DNA of 34,847 bases from Sporolactobacillus laevolacticus DSM 442 (GCF_000497245.1 NZ_AWTC01000025.1:31457-66303), one strand, 5' to 3'. Shown: positions 1 through 7,317, counted from the stretch's first letter. A program made the numbers and translations. Notes: generated by a model not told the origin, from the letters alone.

Positions 1-7
1 CTTCTTG

Positions 8-110
8 CGACGCCCAGGATGGGCTAGTGCAGGCGTTGCAACAGGATGTTGCGTTCTTAGCCTGTAAACCTATCCTTTGTCCTCCTTTTCGAACAGACTC
101 TAATAAAGAG
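8..110 (-). ncRNA. Double-hairpin element, copy 1 (Bacillaceae-1-like RNA)
   Basis: Two small hairpins are visible. The first has stem GCCC/GGGC at 12-24. The second has stem GCAAC/GTTGC at 38-52 and is enclosed by CAGGC (30-34) pairing with GCCTG (60-64). Both apical loops are AGGAT on the + strand, so ATCCT on the - strand. A pyrimidine-rich stretch (CCTCCTTTT, 81-89) and GAACAGA follow. The same arrangement recurs at 22006-22110 with compensatory base changes. From memory, the Bacillaceae-1 RNA motif has two terminal loops of consensus RUCCU and is sometimes found near rRNA operons, which fits the - strand reading. The strand and identity are inferred. Confidence 0.55.
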
Positions 111-137
111 CGAGCCCGCAATATGGCTCGTTTTTTT
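111..137 (+). terminator. Intrinsic terminator upstream of yabG
   Basis: CGAGCC (111-116) pairs with GGCTCG (125-130) around an 8-nt loop, followed by seven T. It would end transcripts entering from the left, including any reading through the double-hairpin element. Confidence 0.8.
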
Positions 138-179
138 CAGCTTTAATTTGTCCATTTTTGGATTCGAAAAATTAGAATG

Positions 180-255
180 CAAGCAGGATTATCGGAAGGG
201 GCTCCTGCTCTGCCCACGCGCCGCACCTGTTGATGTGAGCAGCCGAAGCATAAAT
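180..255 (+). repeat. Degenerate copy of the dispersed intergenic repeat
   Basis: The stretch 199-250 resembles the distal half of the repeat at 26336-26525: GGCTCC, a GC-rich block, CTGTTGATG, then GAGCA. The proximal half is not recognisable. A 7-bp inverted repeat (AGCAGGA/TCCTGCT) lies within 180-212. The rest of the non-coding stretch up to yabG at 430 holds only the candidate sporulation promoter listed separately. Confidence 0.45.
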
Positions 256-350
256 AGATCACCGTACTGAAAAAACAACATAAAAATTTTACAGAACCTA
301 CGAAAAAAAGGCGGCAAACAGCTTTATATAAGGAGTCCCATTAAAAATGC

Positions 351-379
351 GCATATTTTAATACAGGCAATCATAGTAT
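351..379 (+). promoter_or_regulatory. Candidate mother-cell (sigma-E/sigma-K type) promoter for yabG
   Basis: GCATATTT (351-358) and CATAGTAT (372-379) are separated by 13 nt, resembling sigma-E elements; sigma-K shares the CATA -10 core. The site lies about 50 nt before the yabG start, and B. subtilis yabG is known to be mother-cell expressed. This is an eye match only. Confidence 0.4.
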
Positions 380-429
380 GAAAGGATGGCTCTGATGCTT
401 GCAGGTGCCGGACGCGGGGGGAGAGGGAC

Positions 430-1293
430 ATGACGATTCAAGTTGGGGATCTCGTGGCGCGGACTTCGTACCACTGCGATCTTCCTTTTCGTGTGGTGGC
501 GATTCATGAAGATACAAAGAGCGCTGAACTAACTGGCCATGAGCTGCGCCTTTATGCGGATGCTCCACTGGATGATCTGGTGGCAGTGACTGAAGATGAA
601 CGGGAGAAATACGAAAAAATAACAAGTTCCAAGGAGGCGGAATCCTACAAGCTTTTCAGGCAGGACTACAAGCGGATGAAGCTTAAGCGGGGCTATACGG
701 CGACGAATGGTTATCGGGAAGACACCTCTTATTTTGAAATGCCCGGACGCGTGCTTCATATAGACGGTGATCCTTATTATTTAAAGAAGTGTCTCGCTTT
801 TTATGAGAAGCTTAGAGTGCCGGTGATTGGAAAATACATGCCGGAGTCAGAAATGCCTGATCTTGTGCCTAAGCTTGTCGGCCAGATTCGCCCGGATATT
901 CTTGTGCTGACCGGTCATGACGCGTTCATGAAAAATAAGGGGATGGCGGATGATATTAAGGCATACCGAAATTCGGGATATTTCATTAGAACTGTAAAAG
1001 AAGTGCGCTATCATTGGCCGAGTCTTGACCAAATGATTATTTTTTCAGGGGCGTGCCAATCTCATTTTGAATACCTGATCCGCGCTGGCGCTAATTTTGC
1101 CAGTTCGCCTGACCGGATCAATATTCATGCACTTGATCCGGTGTATTTAGCAGCCAGAATCAGTTTCACTTCTTTTATGGATAGCGTGAATGTGTGGGAA
1201 GTTCTGAGAAACACGCTGACAGGAGCGGGTGGCCTTGGCGGCGTTGAGAGTCGAGGCATGCTGCGTACAGGCCTCCCCTATCCTACGGATTAA
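430..1293 (+). CDS. yabG: Sporulation-specific cysteine protease YabG
   Basis: The 287-residue product matches the YabG family along its length (about 290 residues in B. subtilis). YabG is a mother-cell protease that processes spore coat and cortex-associated proteins late in sporulation. The proposed catalytic residues are visible: a histidine in TGHD (His163) and a cysteine in SGACQSHFEYL (Cys209), with spacing that agrees with the Cys/His pair reported for the Clostridioides difficile enzyme. The N-terminal 60 residues look like a small KOW/SH3-type beta segment beginning with VGDLVAR. The ATG follows a GGAGAGG ribosome site at 420-426. The gene stands alone, with a terminator upstream and the veg promoters downstream. 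Confidence 0.95.
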   Translation: MTIQVGDLVARTSYHCDLPFRVVAIHEDTKSAELTGHELRLYADAPLDDLVAVTEDEREKYEKITSSKEAESYKLFRQDYKRMKLKRGYTATNGYREDTSYFEMPGRVLHIDGDPYYLKKCLAFYEKLRVPVIGKYMPESEMPDLVPKLVGQIRPDILVLTGHDAFMKNKGMADDIKAYRNSGYFIRTVKEVRYHWPSLDQMIIFSGACQSHFEYLIRAGANFASSPDRINIHALDPVYLAARISFTSFMDSVNVWEVLRNTLTGAGGLGGVESRGMLRTGLPYPTD

Positions 1294-1362
1294 CCTGTTT
1301 GAGAAGTGAAAATTAGGTCGAATCTGAGCAGAAAAAAATGGATAAAAGAAGCCGCAAATATA

Positions 1363-1392
1363 TTGACAGTCATAATGGTTTCCTGATATAAT
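1363..1392 (+). promoter_or_regulatory. Sigma-A promoter P1 of veg
   Basis: TTGACA (1363-1368) and TATAAT (1387-1392), both perfect consensus hexamers, are separated by 18 nt. The veg promoter of B. subtilis is known as one of the strongest vegetative promoters. Confidence 0.85.
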
Positions 1393-1409
1393 TCATACTA
1401 TTTGATTTT

Positions 1410-1437
1410 TTGACATCCATTGTGGTATACTTATAAT
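1410..1437 (+). promoter_or_regulatory. Sigma-A promoter P2 of veg
   Basis: A second consensus pair, TTGACA (1410-1415) and TATAAT (1432-1437) with a 16-nt spacer, lies just downstream of P1 and would start transcription close to the ribosome site. The two form a tandem arrangement. Confidence 0.7.
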
Positions 1438-1458
1438 TAAGCGAGGTGGATTGTCGGG

Positions 1459-1713
1459 ATGGGAAAAACCATTGATGATATCAAGGGCGCTTTAGATGAA
1501 CGTGTCGGCAAACGTTTGACATTGAAGGCAAACGGTGGCAGGCGCAAAACGATTCAACGCATTGGTGTTTTGGAAGGGACCTATCCGTCAGTATTTATCG
1601 TGAGGCTGGACAAAGATTCGAACGCATATGATCGCGTTTCTTACAGCTACACAGACGTTTTGACGGACTCGGTGGAACTCACCTTTTTGGAGGAAATGGC
1701 GAGCGGCCAGTAA
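1459..1713 (+). CDS. veg: Veg protein
   Basis: This 84-residue protein matches Veg of Bacillales in length and sequence (start [19 protein letters not shown], then a conserved [20 protein letters not shown] core). Family knowledge: Veg is abundant in growing cells and stimulates biofilm matrix gene expression in B. subtilis, reportedly by opposing SinR; its fold resembles a small SH3-like barrel. The start ATG has a GAGGTGG ribosome site at 1443-1449. Two consensus sigma-A promoters lie directly upstream, consistent with very high expression. No obvious terminator follows; a long imperfect stem-loop at 1765-1813 lies in the gap before sspF. Confidence 0.95.
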   Translation: MGKTIDDIKGALDERVGKRLTLKANGGRRKTIQRIGVLEGTYPSVFIVRLDKDSNAYDRVSYSYTDVLTDSVELTFLEEMASGQ

Positions 1714-1764
1714 TGATGAGCTTGTCCGTTTTCTATGATAACAGATCAATTATATTAGCGGATG

Positions 1765-1813
1765 CGCGCACACATTTTTGTTCCAACTGTGAGAACAAAA
1801 TTGATGATGCGCG
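1765..1813. other. Two-tier stem-loop between veg and sspF
   Basis: TTTTGTTC (1776-1783) pairs with GAACAAAA (1793-1800), and outside it CGCGCA (1765-1770) pairs with TGCGCG (1808-1813). No T-run follows, so it is not a typical intrinsic terminator. A possible sigma-A pair, TTGATG (1801-1806) and TATAAT (1825-1830) with an 18-nt spacer, overlaps its right edge. Confidence 0.5.
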
Positions 1814-1883
1814 TTTATGCTTTATATAATGCTCATCGTCAAAATTCATTTTAGCACGTTTAGCGAATAGAAGGAAGCAAATT

Positions 1884-1926
1884 GGCACAACCTAATTTTG
1901 CTCGACCATTGGAAAGGGGTTGTGCC
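1884..1926. promoter_or_regulatory. 9-bp perfect inverted repeat spanning the sspF start region
   Basis: GGCACAACC (1884-1892) and GGTTGTGCC (1918-1926) are perfect inverted repeats flanking 25 nt. The right arm abuts and partly covers the AAAGGGG ribosome site (1913-1919). Within RNA this would form a hairpin affecting translation; as DNA it could be an operator. A weak sigma-G-like pair (GAATA at 1865-1869, CAACCTA at 1888-1894) would place the transcription start inside the repeat, favouring the DNA-level reading. Confidence 0.5.
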
Positions 1927-1930
1927 GATC

Positions 1931-2119
1931 ATGGCCAGACGCAGAGGCATCATGTCTGAATCGTTTAAAGAGGAACTTGCCAAAGAGCTGGGTTTTTATG
2001 ATACGGTGAAAACAGAAGGATGGGGCGGCATCAAAGCCCGAGACGCCGGTAACATGGTACGTCTTGCTATCCAGAAAGCTGAACAACAGCTGTCAAACGC
2101 AGAAAAGCGCGATGATTGA
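1931..2119 (+). CDS. sspF: Alpha/beta-type small acid-soluble spore protein SspF
   Basis: The 62-residue protein aligns well with B. subtilis SspF (start [26 protein letters not shown], then [14 protein letters not shown]). Such proteins coat and protect forespore DNA. The first ATG giving the family N-terminus is 1931; upstream in-frame TTG (1898) and GTG (1922) codons would add residues not found in the family and sit badly against the AAAGGGG ribosome site at 1913-1919, which is 11 nt from the ATG. Forespore (sigma-G) expression is expected; the candidate promoter here is weak. An inverted repeat spans the leader. A strong hairpin terminator follows immediately. Confidence 0.95.
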   Translation: MARRRGIMSESFKEELAKELGFYDTVKTEGWGGIKARDAGNMVRLAIQKAEQQLSNAEKRDD

Positions 2120-2176
2120 GCATGAAAAGAGGGGATTCTGTCCGGAAACGGATGGAACCCCCTTTTTCTTCATGCT
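2119..2176 (+). terminator. Long hairpin terminator after sspF
   Basis: AGCATGAA (2119-2126) pairs with TTCATGCT (2169-2176), and the AAAGAGGGG segment pairs with CCCCCTTTTT inside. The tip is TCCG-GAAA-CGGA (2141-2152), a GNRA tetraloop. The T-rich right arm starts at 2163. Confidence 0.75.
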
Positions 2177-2221
2177 TGTTTCCTATATAGTGTAGATAGT
2201 AATGGGAAGTGGGGGAACTGT

Positions 2222-3100
2222 TTGAGAGTACTTGAGAAAGCGCCCGCCAAAATCAATCTGTCCTTGGACGTTCTCGGAAAAAGGGCCGATGGATATCATG
2301 AGGTGCGAATGGTGATGACCTCGATTGATCTAGCGGATCGAGTGGAATGCGAAGATTTGCCGGAAGATACGATTTCTATTCGGACATCAGCACCTTATGT
2401 GCCTGAGGATGAGCGGAATTTCGCTTATCAGGCAGCGAAATGTATTAAGGAAACTTATGGTATTCACCGTGGAGTAGAGATTTCAATTAAAAAAAATATA
2501 CCTGTGTCAGCTGGCCTTGCCGGAGGCAGCACAGATGCGGCAGCTACGATTCGCGCTTTGAACCGGCTTTGGAATATTGGCATGACTTATCAGGATATGC
2601 TGGAGATTGCGGCTAAGATTGGTTCTGATGTCGCTTTTTGTGTCAAGGGAGGAACAGCACTCGCAACCGGGCGGGGCGAACAAATCGCTCCGCTGCCTTC
2701 TTTGCCTCCGTGTTGGGTGATTTTGGTCAAGCCGGCGGTATCCGTGTCAACCGCGCAAATCTATAAAGATCTGGATAGCCAGCCTGCTAAGCACCCGAAC
2801 GTTGATGAAATGATTAAAGCGATTGAACGTGAAGATTTTCAAGGTATCTGCCATTTGCTTGGCAACACGCTTGAAGCGGTGACCATGAAAAAAGTAGCAG
2901 ATATCGCCAAAATTAAGGCACATATGAAAGGGATTGGCGCTGAAGGTATCCTGATGAGCGGAAGCGGGCCAACTGTATTTGCGCTTACCCAGCATGAGTC
3001 GCGAATGCAGCGCCTGATGAATGGAATGAAAGGTTATTGTTCACAAGTTTTCGCTGTTCGTCTCTGTAAACCGTTTGCCCTCTTGTCTGAATACGAATAA
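2222..3100 (+). CDS. ispE: 4-diphosphocytidyl-2-C-methyl-D-erythritol kinase IspE
   Basis: This GHMP-family kinase phosphorylates CDP-ME in the non-mevalonate (MEP) isoprenoid pathway in the cytosol. The 292-residue length is typical. The N-terminal APAKINL has Lys10; the GHMP ATP-binding loop PVSAGLAGGSTDAAA spans residues 94-108; Asp136 in KIGSDVAF is the expected catalytic aspartate; the third GHMP motif is MSGSGPTVFAL (245-255). The start is TTG, 6 nt after a GGGGG ribosome site at 2211-2215, and gives the family N-terminus MRVLEKAPAKINL. The end of the gene carries the candidate purR promoter. The organism therefore uses the MEP pathway for at least part of its isoprenoids. Confidence 0.97.
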   Translation: MRVLEKAPAKINLSLDVLGKRADGYHEVRMVMTSIDLADRVECEDLPEDTISIRTSAPYVPEDERNFAYQAAKCIKETYGIHRGVEISIKKNIPVSAGLAGGSTDAAATIRALNRLWNIGMTYQDMLEIAAKIGSDVAFCVKGGTALATGRGEQIAPLPSLPPCWVILVKPAVSVSTAQIYKDLDSQPAKHPNVDEMIKAIEREDFQGICHLLGNTLEAVTMKKVADIAKIKAHMKGIGAEGILMSGSGPTVFALTQHESRMQRLMNGMKGYCSQVFAVRLCKPFALLSEYE

Positions 3101-3132
3101 TGGTGTAGAATTGCCTTAAATTATTCGGATTT
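3083..3132 (+). promoter_or_regulatory. purR promoter with two inverted PurBox-like sites
   Basis: TTGTCT (3083-3088) and TAGAAT (3106-3111) with a 17-nt spacer form a plausible sigma-A promoter in the last codons of ispE. A segment at 3120-3132 matches the reverse complement of the PurBox consensus AWWWCCGAACWWT at 12 of 13 positions. An opposed weaker site at 3089-3101 (10 of 13) lies between the -35 and -10. PurR boxes in B. subtilis come as inverted pairs about 16-17 nt apart; here the gap is 18. This points to autoregulation of purR. Confidence 0.55.
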
Positions 3133-3143
3133 GGAGGATTATC

Positions 3144-3989
3144 ATGAAACTCAAGCGAAGCAGCAGACTTGTGGATATGACGGAATATCTGCTGCGGCAT
3201 CCTCATCAGGTGATCCCGCTTTCCTACTTTTCGGAACGGTACGAATCTGCCAAATCCTCGATTAGCGAAGATCTGACGATTATCAAAGAGAACTTTGAAT
3301 CTCAGGAAATCGGGCAACTTCAGACACAGGCGGGGGCGACAGGCGGAGTATGCTACATGCCATGCATGGGTTGTACGGAAGCGAATCAGCTGCTCAGCGA
3401 TCTGCAGAGTCAAATAACTCAGAAAGAACGGCTTCTTCCAGGAGGTTATTTATATATGACCGATATCCTTGGAAAGCCGGACTACATTAATGCGATCGGA
3501 CGTCTGATTGCTTCTGTTTTTATCGACAAGAAACTGGACGCGGTCATGACTATGGAGACGAAAGGTATTCCGCTCGCCTATGCGGTAGCTTCCCAGTGCA
3601 GTGTTCCAGTTGTCGTTGTGCGCAGGAGCAGCAAGGTTACTGAAGGATCGACCGTAAGCATTAATTATATTTCAGGCTCTTCAAAGCGGATTCAGACAAT
3701 GGTCCTTCCACGTCGCAGTCTCAAAGAACATGCGCGTGTCCTGATCGTCGATGATTTTATGAAGGCTGGCGGGACCATGAAAGGCATGATGAATTTAACC
3801 AAGGAATTTGGCGCTGAGGTTGCCGGAATGGCAGTGTTTGTCGAAAAAAACGATGAACGGCCAAAATTGGTTGATCAGTATGTATCCCTCCTCAAATTGT
3901 CCATTCTTGAGCAAGAAGACACCCTGACTATTGAAAACGGTAACGTGGCAAAATGGCTGTCGATTCCCGTATCACAGATCAGTGAATAA
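3144..3989 (+). CDS. purR: Purine operon repressor PurR
   Basis: The 281-residue protein has an N-terminal winged-helix DNA-binding domain (about 1-70) joined to a type-I phosphoribosyltransferase-like domain that binds PRPP but is not enzymatic. The PRPP loop is VLIVDDFMKAGGT (199-211), nearly identical to the B. subtilis motif. PRPP binding relieves repression of purine synthesis and transport genes. The ATG follows GGAGG at 3133-3137. In B. subtilis the next gene is yabJ (ridA); here only 157 bp separate purR from spoVG, so it is absent. PurBox-like sites around the promoter suggest autoregulation. Confidence 0.97.
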   Translation: MKLKRSSRLVDMTEYLLRHPHQVIPLSYFSERYESAKSSISEDLTIIKENFESQEIGQLQTQAGATGGVCYMPCMGCTEANQLLSDLQSQITQKERLLPGGYLYMTDILGKPDYINAIGRLIASVFIDKKLDAVMTMETKGIPLAYAVASQCSVPVVVVRRSSKVTEGSTVSINYISGSSKRIQTMVLPRRSLKEHARVLIVDDFMKAGGTMKGMMNLTKEFGAEVAGMAVFVEKNDERPKLVDQYVSLLKLSILEQEDTLTIENGNVAKWLSIPVSQISE

Positions 3990-4040
3990 AGGATGAATTT
4001 TCATAATATCTTAGGCACCGTCCTCCAGCATATGCGTAAA

Positions 4041-4103
4041 GAATTAAAAATATTTATTTTTCTTTTGCTACTTGCAGGATTTCCCACTTTTTATGTTGAA
4101 ACA
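4041..4103 (+). promoter_or_regulatory. spoVG promoter: AT-rich box plus sigma-H-like elements
   Basis: GCAGGATTT (4074-4082) matches the sigma-H -35 consensus and, from memory, is identical to the B. subtilis spoVG -35 segment. GTTGAAACA (4095-4103), 12 nt further, matches the -10 consensus RNNGAATWW imperfectly. The preceding 4041-4066 is almost pure A/T; in B. subtilis the equivalent AT box is bound by AbrB. Confidence 0.6.
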
Positions 4104-4146
4104 AGTATTAGAGTTACGCATAAGGGAAAAGGGTGGTGTCTTACTA

Positions 4147-4437
4147 ATGGAGATTACAGATGTCAGACTGCGGCTTGTGCATACTGACGGGCGCATGCGG
4201 GCGATTGCTTCGATTACCCTCGATAAGGAATTCGTGGTTCATGATATCCGGGTGATTGACGGCAACAACGGCACATTCGTCGCAATGCCAAGCAAGCGGA
4301 CACCTGACGGGGAGTTCAGGGATATTGCCCATCCCATCACATCAGGGACCAGAGAGAAAATACAGTCCGCAATTCTTAGTGAATACGAGCATGCGTGTGA
4401 AGGCGATCCTTCATTCGAACAAGCTGGCGCTTCGTAA
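4147..4437 (+). CDS. spoVG: Regulator SpoVG
   Basis: The 96-residue protein is very close to B. subtilis Spo[22 protein letters not shown], then [28 protein letters not shown] and RDIAHPI. SpoVG is a small conserved nucleic-acid-binding regulator that affects asymmetric septation, cortex formation and, in relatives, virulence or capsule genes. The start at 4147 follows an AAAAGGGTGGTG ribosome site (4127-4138) like that of B. subtilis; an upstream in-frame start would add 25 unconserved residues and begin upstream of the transcript. The C-terminus is the family's EQAGAS ending. A terminator lies 22 nt downstream. Confidence 0.97.
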   Translation: MEITDVRLRLVHTDGRMRAIASITLDKEFVVHDIRVIDGNNGTFVAMPSKRTPDGEFRDIAHPITSGTREKIQSAILSEYEHACEGDPSFEQAGAS

Positions 4438-4459
4438 TAAGGCGCGAATAGATGAAAAG

Positions 4460-4485
4460 GGAACCTTTAGAGGTTCCTTTTTTCT
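4460..4485 (+). terminator. Terminator after spoVG
   Basis: GGAACCT (4460-4466) pairs with AGGTTCC (4471-4477) around a 4-nt loop, followed by TTTTTTCTT. Confidence 0.88.
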
Positions 4486-4522
4486 TGCAAGTAAAGAAAT
4501 TATATAAAATTTCGAGTGAATT

Positions 4523-4707
4523 CAGGGTTCATATTAGCGGCGTAATACTCGGAAAAAATTCTGATTCAAACACGGAAGCGTGAGACGCCTGCGGGAATCG
4601 CGAGCCAAGTGAGACCCCGCAGATGACTGCTTGTTTGAGGAGGCTCACGGATCGCCCGCGGCAAGCGAGCAGCTGAAGTGTCGTTAAGCACAAGATTGAT
4701 GATTCAA
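4523..4707 (+). repeat. Dispersed intergenic repeat, copy in the spoVG-glmU gap
   Basis: This segment is homologous to 26336-26525: shared blocks are GCGGCGTAA, CTGATTCAAACACGGAAG, GAGACxCCTGCGGG, GAGGAGGCTC and CGGATCGCCCGCGG. It contains many internal inverted repeats (CCTGCGGG against CCCCGCAG, GAGGCTC against GAGC motifs). It has no coding capacity. Similar GC-rich repeats with the CGAGACTCCTGCGGGA core are familiar from intergenic regions of many Bacillaceae. It occupies most of the 438-bp non-coding gap here. Confidence 0.8.
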
Positions 4708-4733
4708 AGCCGCATATAGAGTGAGAGTAAAGG

Positions 4734-4755
4734 ACCAGGCGAAGCCTGGTTTTTC
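4734..4755 (+). terminator. Terminator-like hairpin downstream of the repeat
   Basis: ACCAGGC (4734-4740), loop GAA, GCCTGGT (4744-4750) and TTTTTC. It follows no gene; it lies between the repeat and the glmU promoter and would stop transcripts reading through or starting in the repeat. Confidence 0.75.
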
Positions 4756-4803
4756 TAACTCTAAAAACGAAGACAGATTAAAGTAACTTTCGCCATTGTT
4801 ATC

Positions 4804-4832
4804 TTGAAAAAGGGCTGTTTTTAAGCTATAGT
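4804..4832 (+). promoter_or_regulatory. Sigma-A promoter of glmU
   Basis: TTGAAA (4804-4809) and TATAGT (4827-4832) are separated by 17 nt. Predicted transcription start is near 4839, which excludes the in-frame ATG at 4838 as the glmU start. Confidence 0.7.
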
Positions 4833-4876
4833 CTAAAATGGACGCTAAGGATCAGCGAAAGCTATGGGGGTTCATC

Positions 4877-6256
4877 ATGTCAAATCGATATGCGATCATT
4901 TTGGCTGCCGGCAAGGGCACGAGAATGAAATCGAAATTATATAAAGTTTTGCATCAGGTTTGTGGAAAACCGATGATACGCCATGTTGTGGACGAAGCAG
5001 GCCGGGCCGACTTTTCTAAAATTTATGTGATTGTCGGTCACGGGGCAAATGACGTCAAAGCAGCTGTTGGTAAAGACGCTGAATGTCTATTACAGAAAGA
5101 GCAGCTGGGCACAGGGCATGCTGTCCTTCAAGCAGCAGATCAACTCGCCGATTTGGATGGAACAACAGTTGTGCTTTATGGAGACACGCCACTTATTACG
5201 CATCAAACGATTGAAAAGCTGATTCATATTCAAGAGGAGCAACATGCGGCTGCAGCAGTTCTCACCGCAACCATTGAAGATCCGACGGGGTATGGACGTG
5301 TGATTCGCGATGCTTCCGGAAACGTTGCAAAAATTGTCGAAGATAAAGATGCTAATTCAGACGAAAAAAGGGTAAAAGAAATAAATACGGGTATTTATTG
5401 TTTTAATAACCGTAAATTGTTCACTCTTTTACGACAAGTGACCAATAATAACGCTCAGGGGGAATACTACCTGCCCGATGTGATTGGCCTGCTTGTCCAG
5501 GGCTCTGAAAAAGTGATTGCTTATGAAACGGAGAGCTTTGAAGAGACGCTTGGTGTCAATGATCGAATTCAATTGGCCGCTGCTGGGAAATATATGCAGG
5601 AGCGCATCAACCAAACGATGATGAAAAATGGTGTGACGCTCGTTGATCCTGCCTCAACTTATCTCTCAGCAGAATGCACGATCGGCAATGACACGGTTAT
5701 TTATCCTGGCACGATCATTTCCGGGCAATCACGTATAGGCAGTGGATGCACGGTTGGCCCTCATTCGCAAATCAAAAATTGCGTGATCGGCGATGAAACG
5801 CAGATTGAACAGTCTGTGCTGGAGGACAGCTGGATTGGCAACCACGTGCAGATCGGGCCTTTCGCCCATATTCGTCCGCTGTCCAAAATCCATGATCAGG
5901 CAAAAGTGGGTAATTTTGTTGAAGTCAAGAACACGGAAATTGGAGAGCGGAGCAAGGCTTCACACCTGACTTATCTCGGCGACGCAACACTTGGAAAAGA
6001 TGTCAACATGGGCTGTGGCACAATAACGGTTAATTATGATGGCAAAAATAAATTTGCGACAAAGATTGGTGACGGAGCTTTCATTGGCTGTAATGCCAAT
6101 TTAGTTGCTCCCGTGACAATCGGAGAAGGTGCATTTGTTGCTGCCGGTTCGACAATTACCCAATCAGTGAATAACAACGCACTTGCCATCGCAAGATCCA
6201 GGCAGACAAACAAAGAAAACTATGCCTTAAAATTGAACTACAGGGCAAACCATTAA
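4877..6256 (+). CDS. glmU: Bifunctional N-acetylglucosamine-1-phosphate uridyltransferase / glucosamine-1-phosphate acetyltransferase GlmU
   Basis: This 459-residue cytosolic enzyme makes UDP-GlcNAc for peptidoglycan and teichoic acids. The N-terminal pyrophosphorylase domain shows [11 protein letters not shown] (9-19), YGDTP (101-105) and GVNDR (226-230). The C-terminal half is a left-handed beta-helix of hexapeptide repeats (about 250-440), with the acetyltransferase catalytic His363 in [10 protein letters not shown] and the [12 protein letters not shown] segment. The ATG at 4877 follows GGGGG at 4866-4870 and gives the family N-terminus; an in-frame ATG at 4838 coincides with the predicted transcription start. 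prs follows 17 nt later, so the two are likely co-transcribed. Confidence 0.97.
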   Translation: MSNRYAIILAAGKGTRMKSKLYKVLHQVCGKPMIRHVVDEAGRADFSKIYVIVGHGANDVKAAVGKDAECLLQKEQLGTGHAVLQAADQLADLDGTTVVLYGDTPLITHQTIEKLIHIQEEQHAAAAVLTATIEDPTGYGRVIRDASGNVAKIVEDKDANSDEKRVKEINTGIYCFNNRKLFTLLRQVTNNNAQGEYYLPDVIGLLVQGSEKVIAYETESFEETLGVNDRIQLAAAGKYMQERINQTMMKNGVTLVDPASTYLSAECTIGNDTVIYPGTIISGQSRIGSGCTVGPHSQIKNCVIGDETQIEQSVLEDSWIGNHVQIGPFAHIRPLSKIHDQAKVGNFVEVKNTEIGERSKASHLTYLGDATLGKDVNMGCGTITVNYDGKNKFATKIGDGAFIGCNANLVAPVTIGEGAFVAAGSTITQSVNNNALAIARSRQTNKENYALKLNYRANH

Positions 6257-6273
6257 CTGGAGGGAACCATTAG

Positions 6274-7224
6274 ATGGTCAGCTATTTAGATCCAAATTTG
6301 AAAGTATTCAGCCTTAATTCCAATCCTGATCTTGCAAAGCAAATTGCCGAACACATCGGCATCAAGCTCGGAAAATGCATCGTTTCGTCATTCAGTGATG
6401 GCGAAATACAAATTAGTATTGAAGAAAGTATCCGAGGCAGTGAAGTTTATGTCATCCAGTCTACGAGTGATCCGGTAAACCAGCACCTGATGGAAATGCT
6501 GATCATGATTGACGCATTAAAACGAGCATCCGCGAAAACGATCAATTTGGTTATACCTTATTATGGGTACGCACGTCAGGACCGTAAAGCGCGTGCAAGA
6601 GAACCCATCACCGCCAAGCTTGTTGCAAACCTGCTGGAGACCGCGGGAGCAACCCGAGTTCTAACGCTGGATCTGCACGCGCCGCAAATCCAAGGCTTCT
6701 TTGATATTCCTGTGGATCAGTTGCTTGGTGTTCCAACACTGTCGGAATATTTCATGAGCAAACAGCTGGATGATATCGTCGTTGTTTCTCCAGATCATGG
6801 CGGTGTAACGCGTGCCAGAAAAATGGCTGACCGTCTCAAAGCACCGATCGCGATTATTGACAAGCGCCGTCCTCGTCCGAATGTCTCGGAAGTCATGAAT
6901 ATTATCGGCGATATCCAAGGAAAGACCTGCATCATTATTGACGACATCATTGATACTGCGGGAACAATCACGCTGGCGGCCAACGCATTGGTTGAGCGCG
7001 GCGCTAAAAAGGTGTATGCTTGCTGTACACACCCTGTTTTGTCGGGTCCCGCAATCGAACGTATTCAGGCGTCTGCAATCAGCGAGCTTGTTGTAACGAA
7101 CACAATTCCACTGCCTGAAGATAAGAAAATTGACAAAATCGTGCAGTTGTCTGTAGCGCCTTTGATCGGGGAAGCGATTATCCGTATTCATGAGAAGCTT
7201 TCCGTCAGCCGGCTGTTTAATTAA
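6274..7224 (+). CDS. prs: Ribose-phosphate pyrophosphokinase (PRPP synthetase)
   Basis: Prs transfers pyrophosphate from ATP to ribose 5-phosphate to make PRPP for purine, pyrimidine, NAD, His and Trp synthesis. The 316-residue protein is highly conserved with B. subtilis Prs: the ATP-binding segment [17 protein letters not shown] (about 99-115), the flexible loop KRRPRPN (197-203) and the PRPP loop DDIIDTAGT (223-231) are intact. It lies 17 nt after glmU with a GGAGGG ribosome site at 6259-6264, consistent with a glmU-prs operon. PRPP is also the signal read by PurR and the substrate of HprT, both encoded in this window. Confidence 0.98.
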   Translation: MVSYLDPNLKVFSLNSNPDLAKQIAEHIGIKLGKCIVSSFSDGEIQISIEESIRGSEVYVIQSTSDPVNQHLMEMLIMIDALKRASAKTINLVIPYYGYARQDRKARAREPITAKLVANLLETAGATRVLTLDLHAPQIQGFFDIPVDQLLGVPTLSEYFMSKQLDDIVVVSPDHGGVTRARKMADRLKAPIAIIDKRRPRPNVSEVMNIIGDIQGKTCIIIDDIIDTAGTITLAANALVERGAKKVYACCTHPVLSGPAIERIQASAISELVVTNTIPLPEDKKIDKIVQLSVAPLIGEAIIRIHEKLSVSRLFN

Positions 7225-7317
7225 GCATCGATCGGAATTTAGTGTAATACAGGGTTAGATAAGATGTAACATGTTAAAAATTACAAAGATGTATTTCGTT
7301 GAAAGGGAGTGCAACGC

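Noticed and set aside
3993-4187. 64-codon frame between purR and spoVG
   Set aside because: It runs through the spoVG AT box, promoter and start in another frame, has no ribosome site and resembles no RidA or other protein.
4256-4507. 83-codon frame overlapping spoVG and its terminator
   Set aside because: It runs through spoVG and its terminator in another frame.
6661-7191. Antisense frame of 176 codons in prs
   Set aside because: Shadow of a highly conserved gene; no independent signals.
7201-7317. Sigma-B promoter for ctc
   Set aside because: The best candidate (GTTTAA-13-GGAATT) departs from the GGGTAT -10 at three positions; not supported enough to list.
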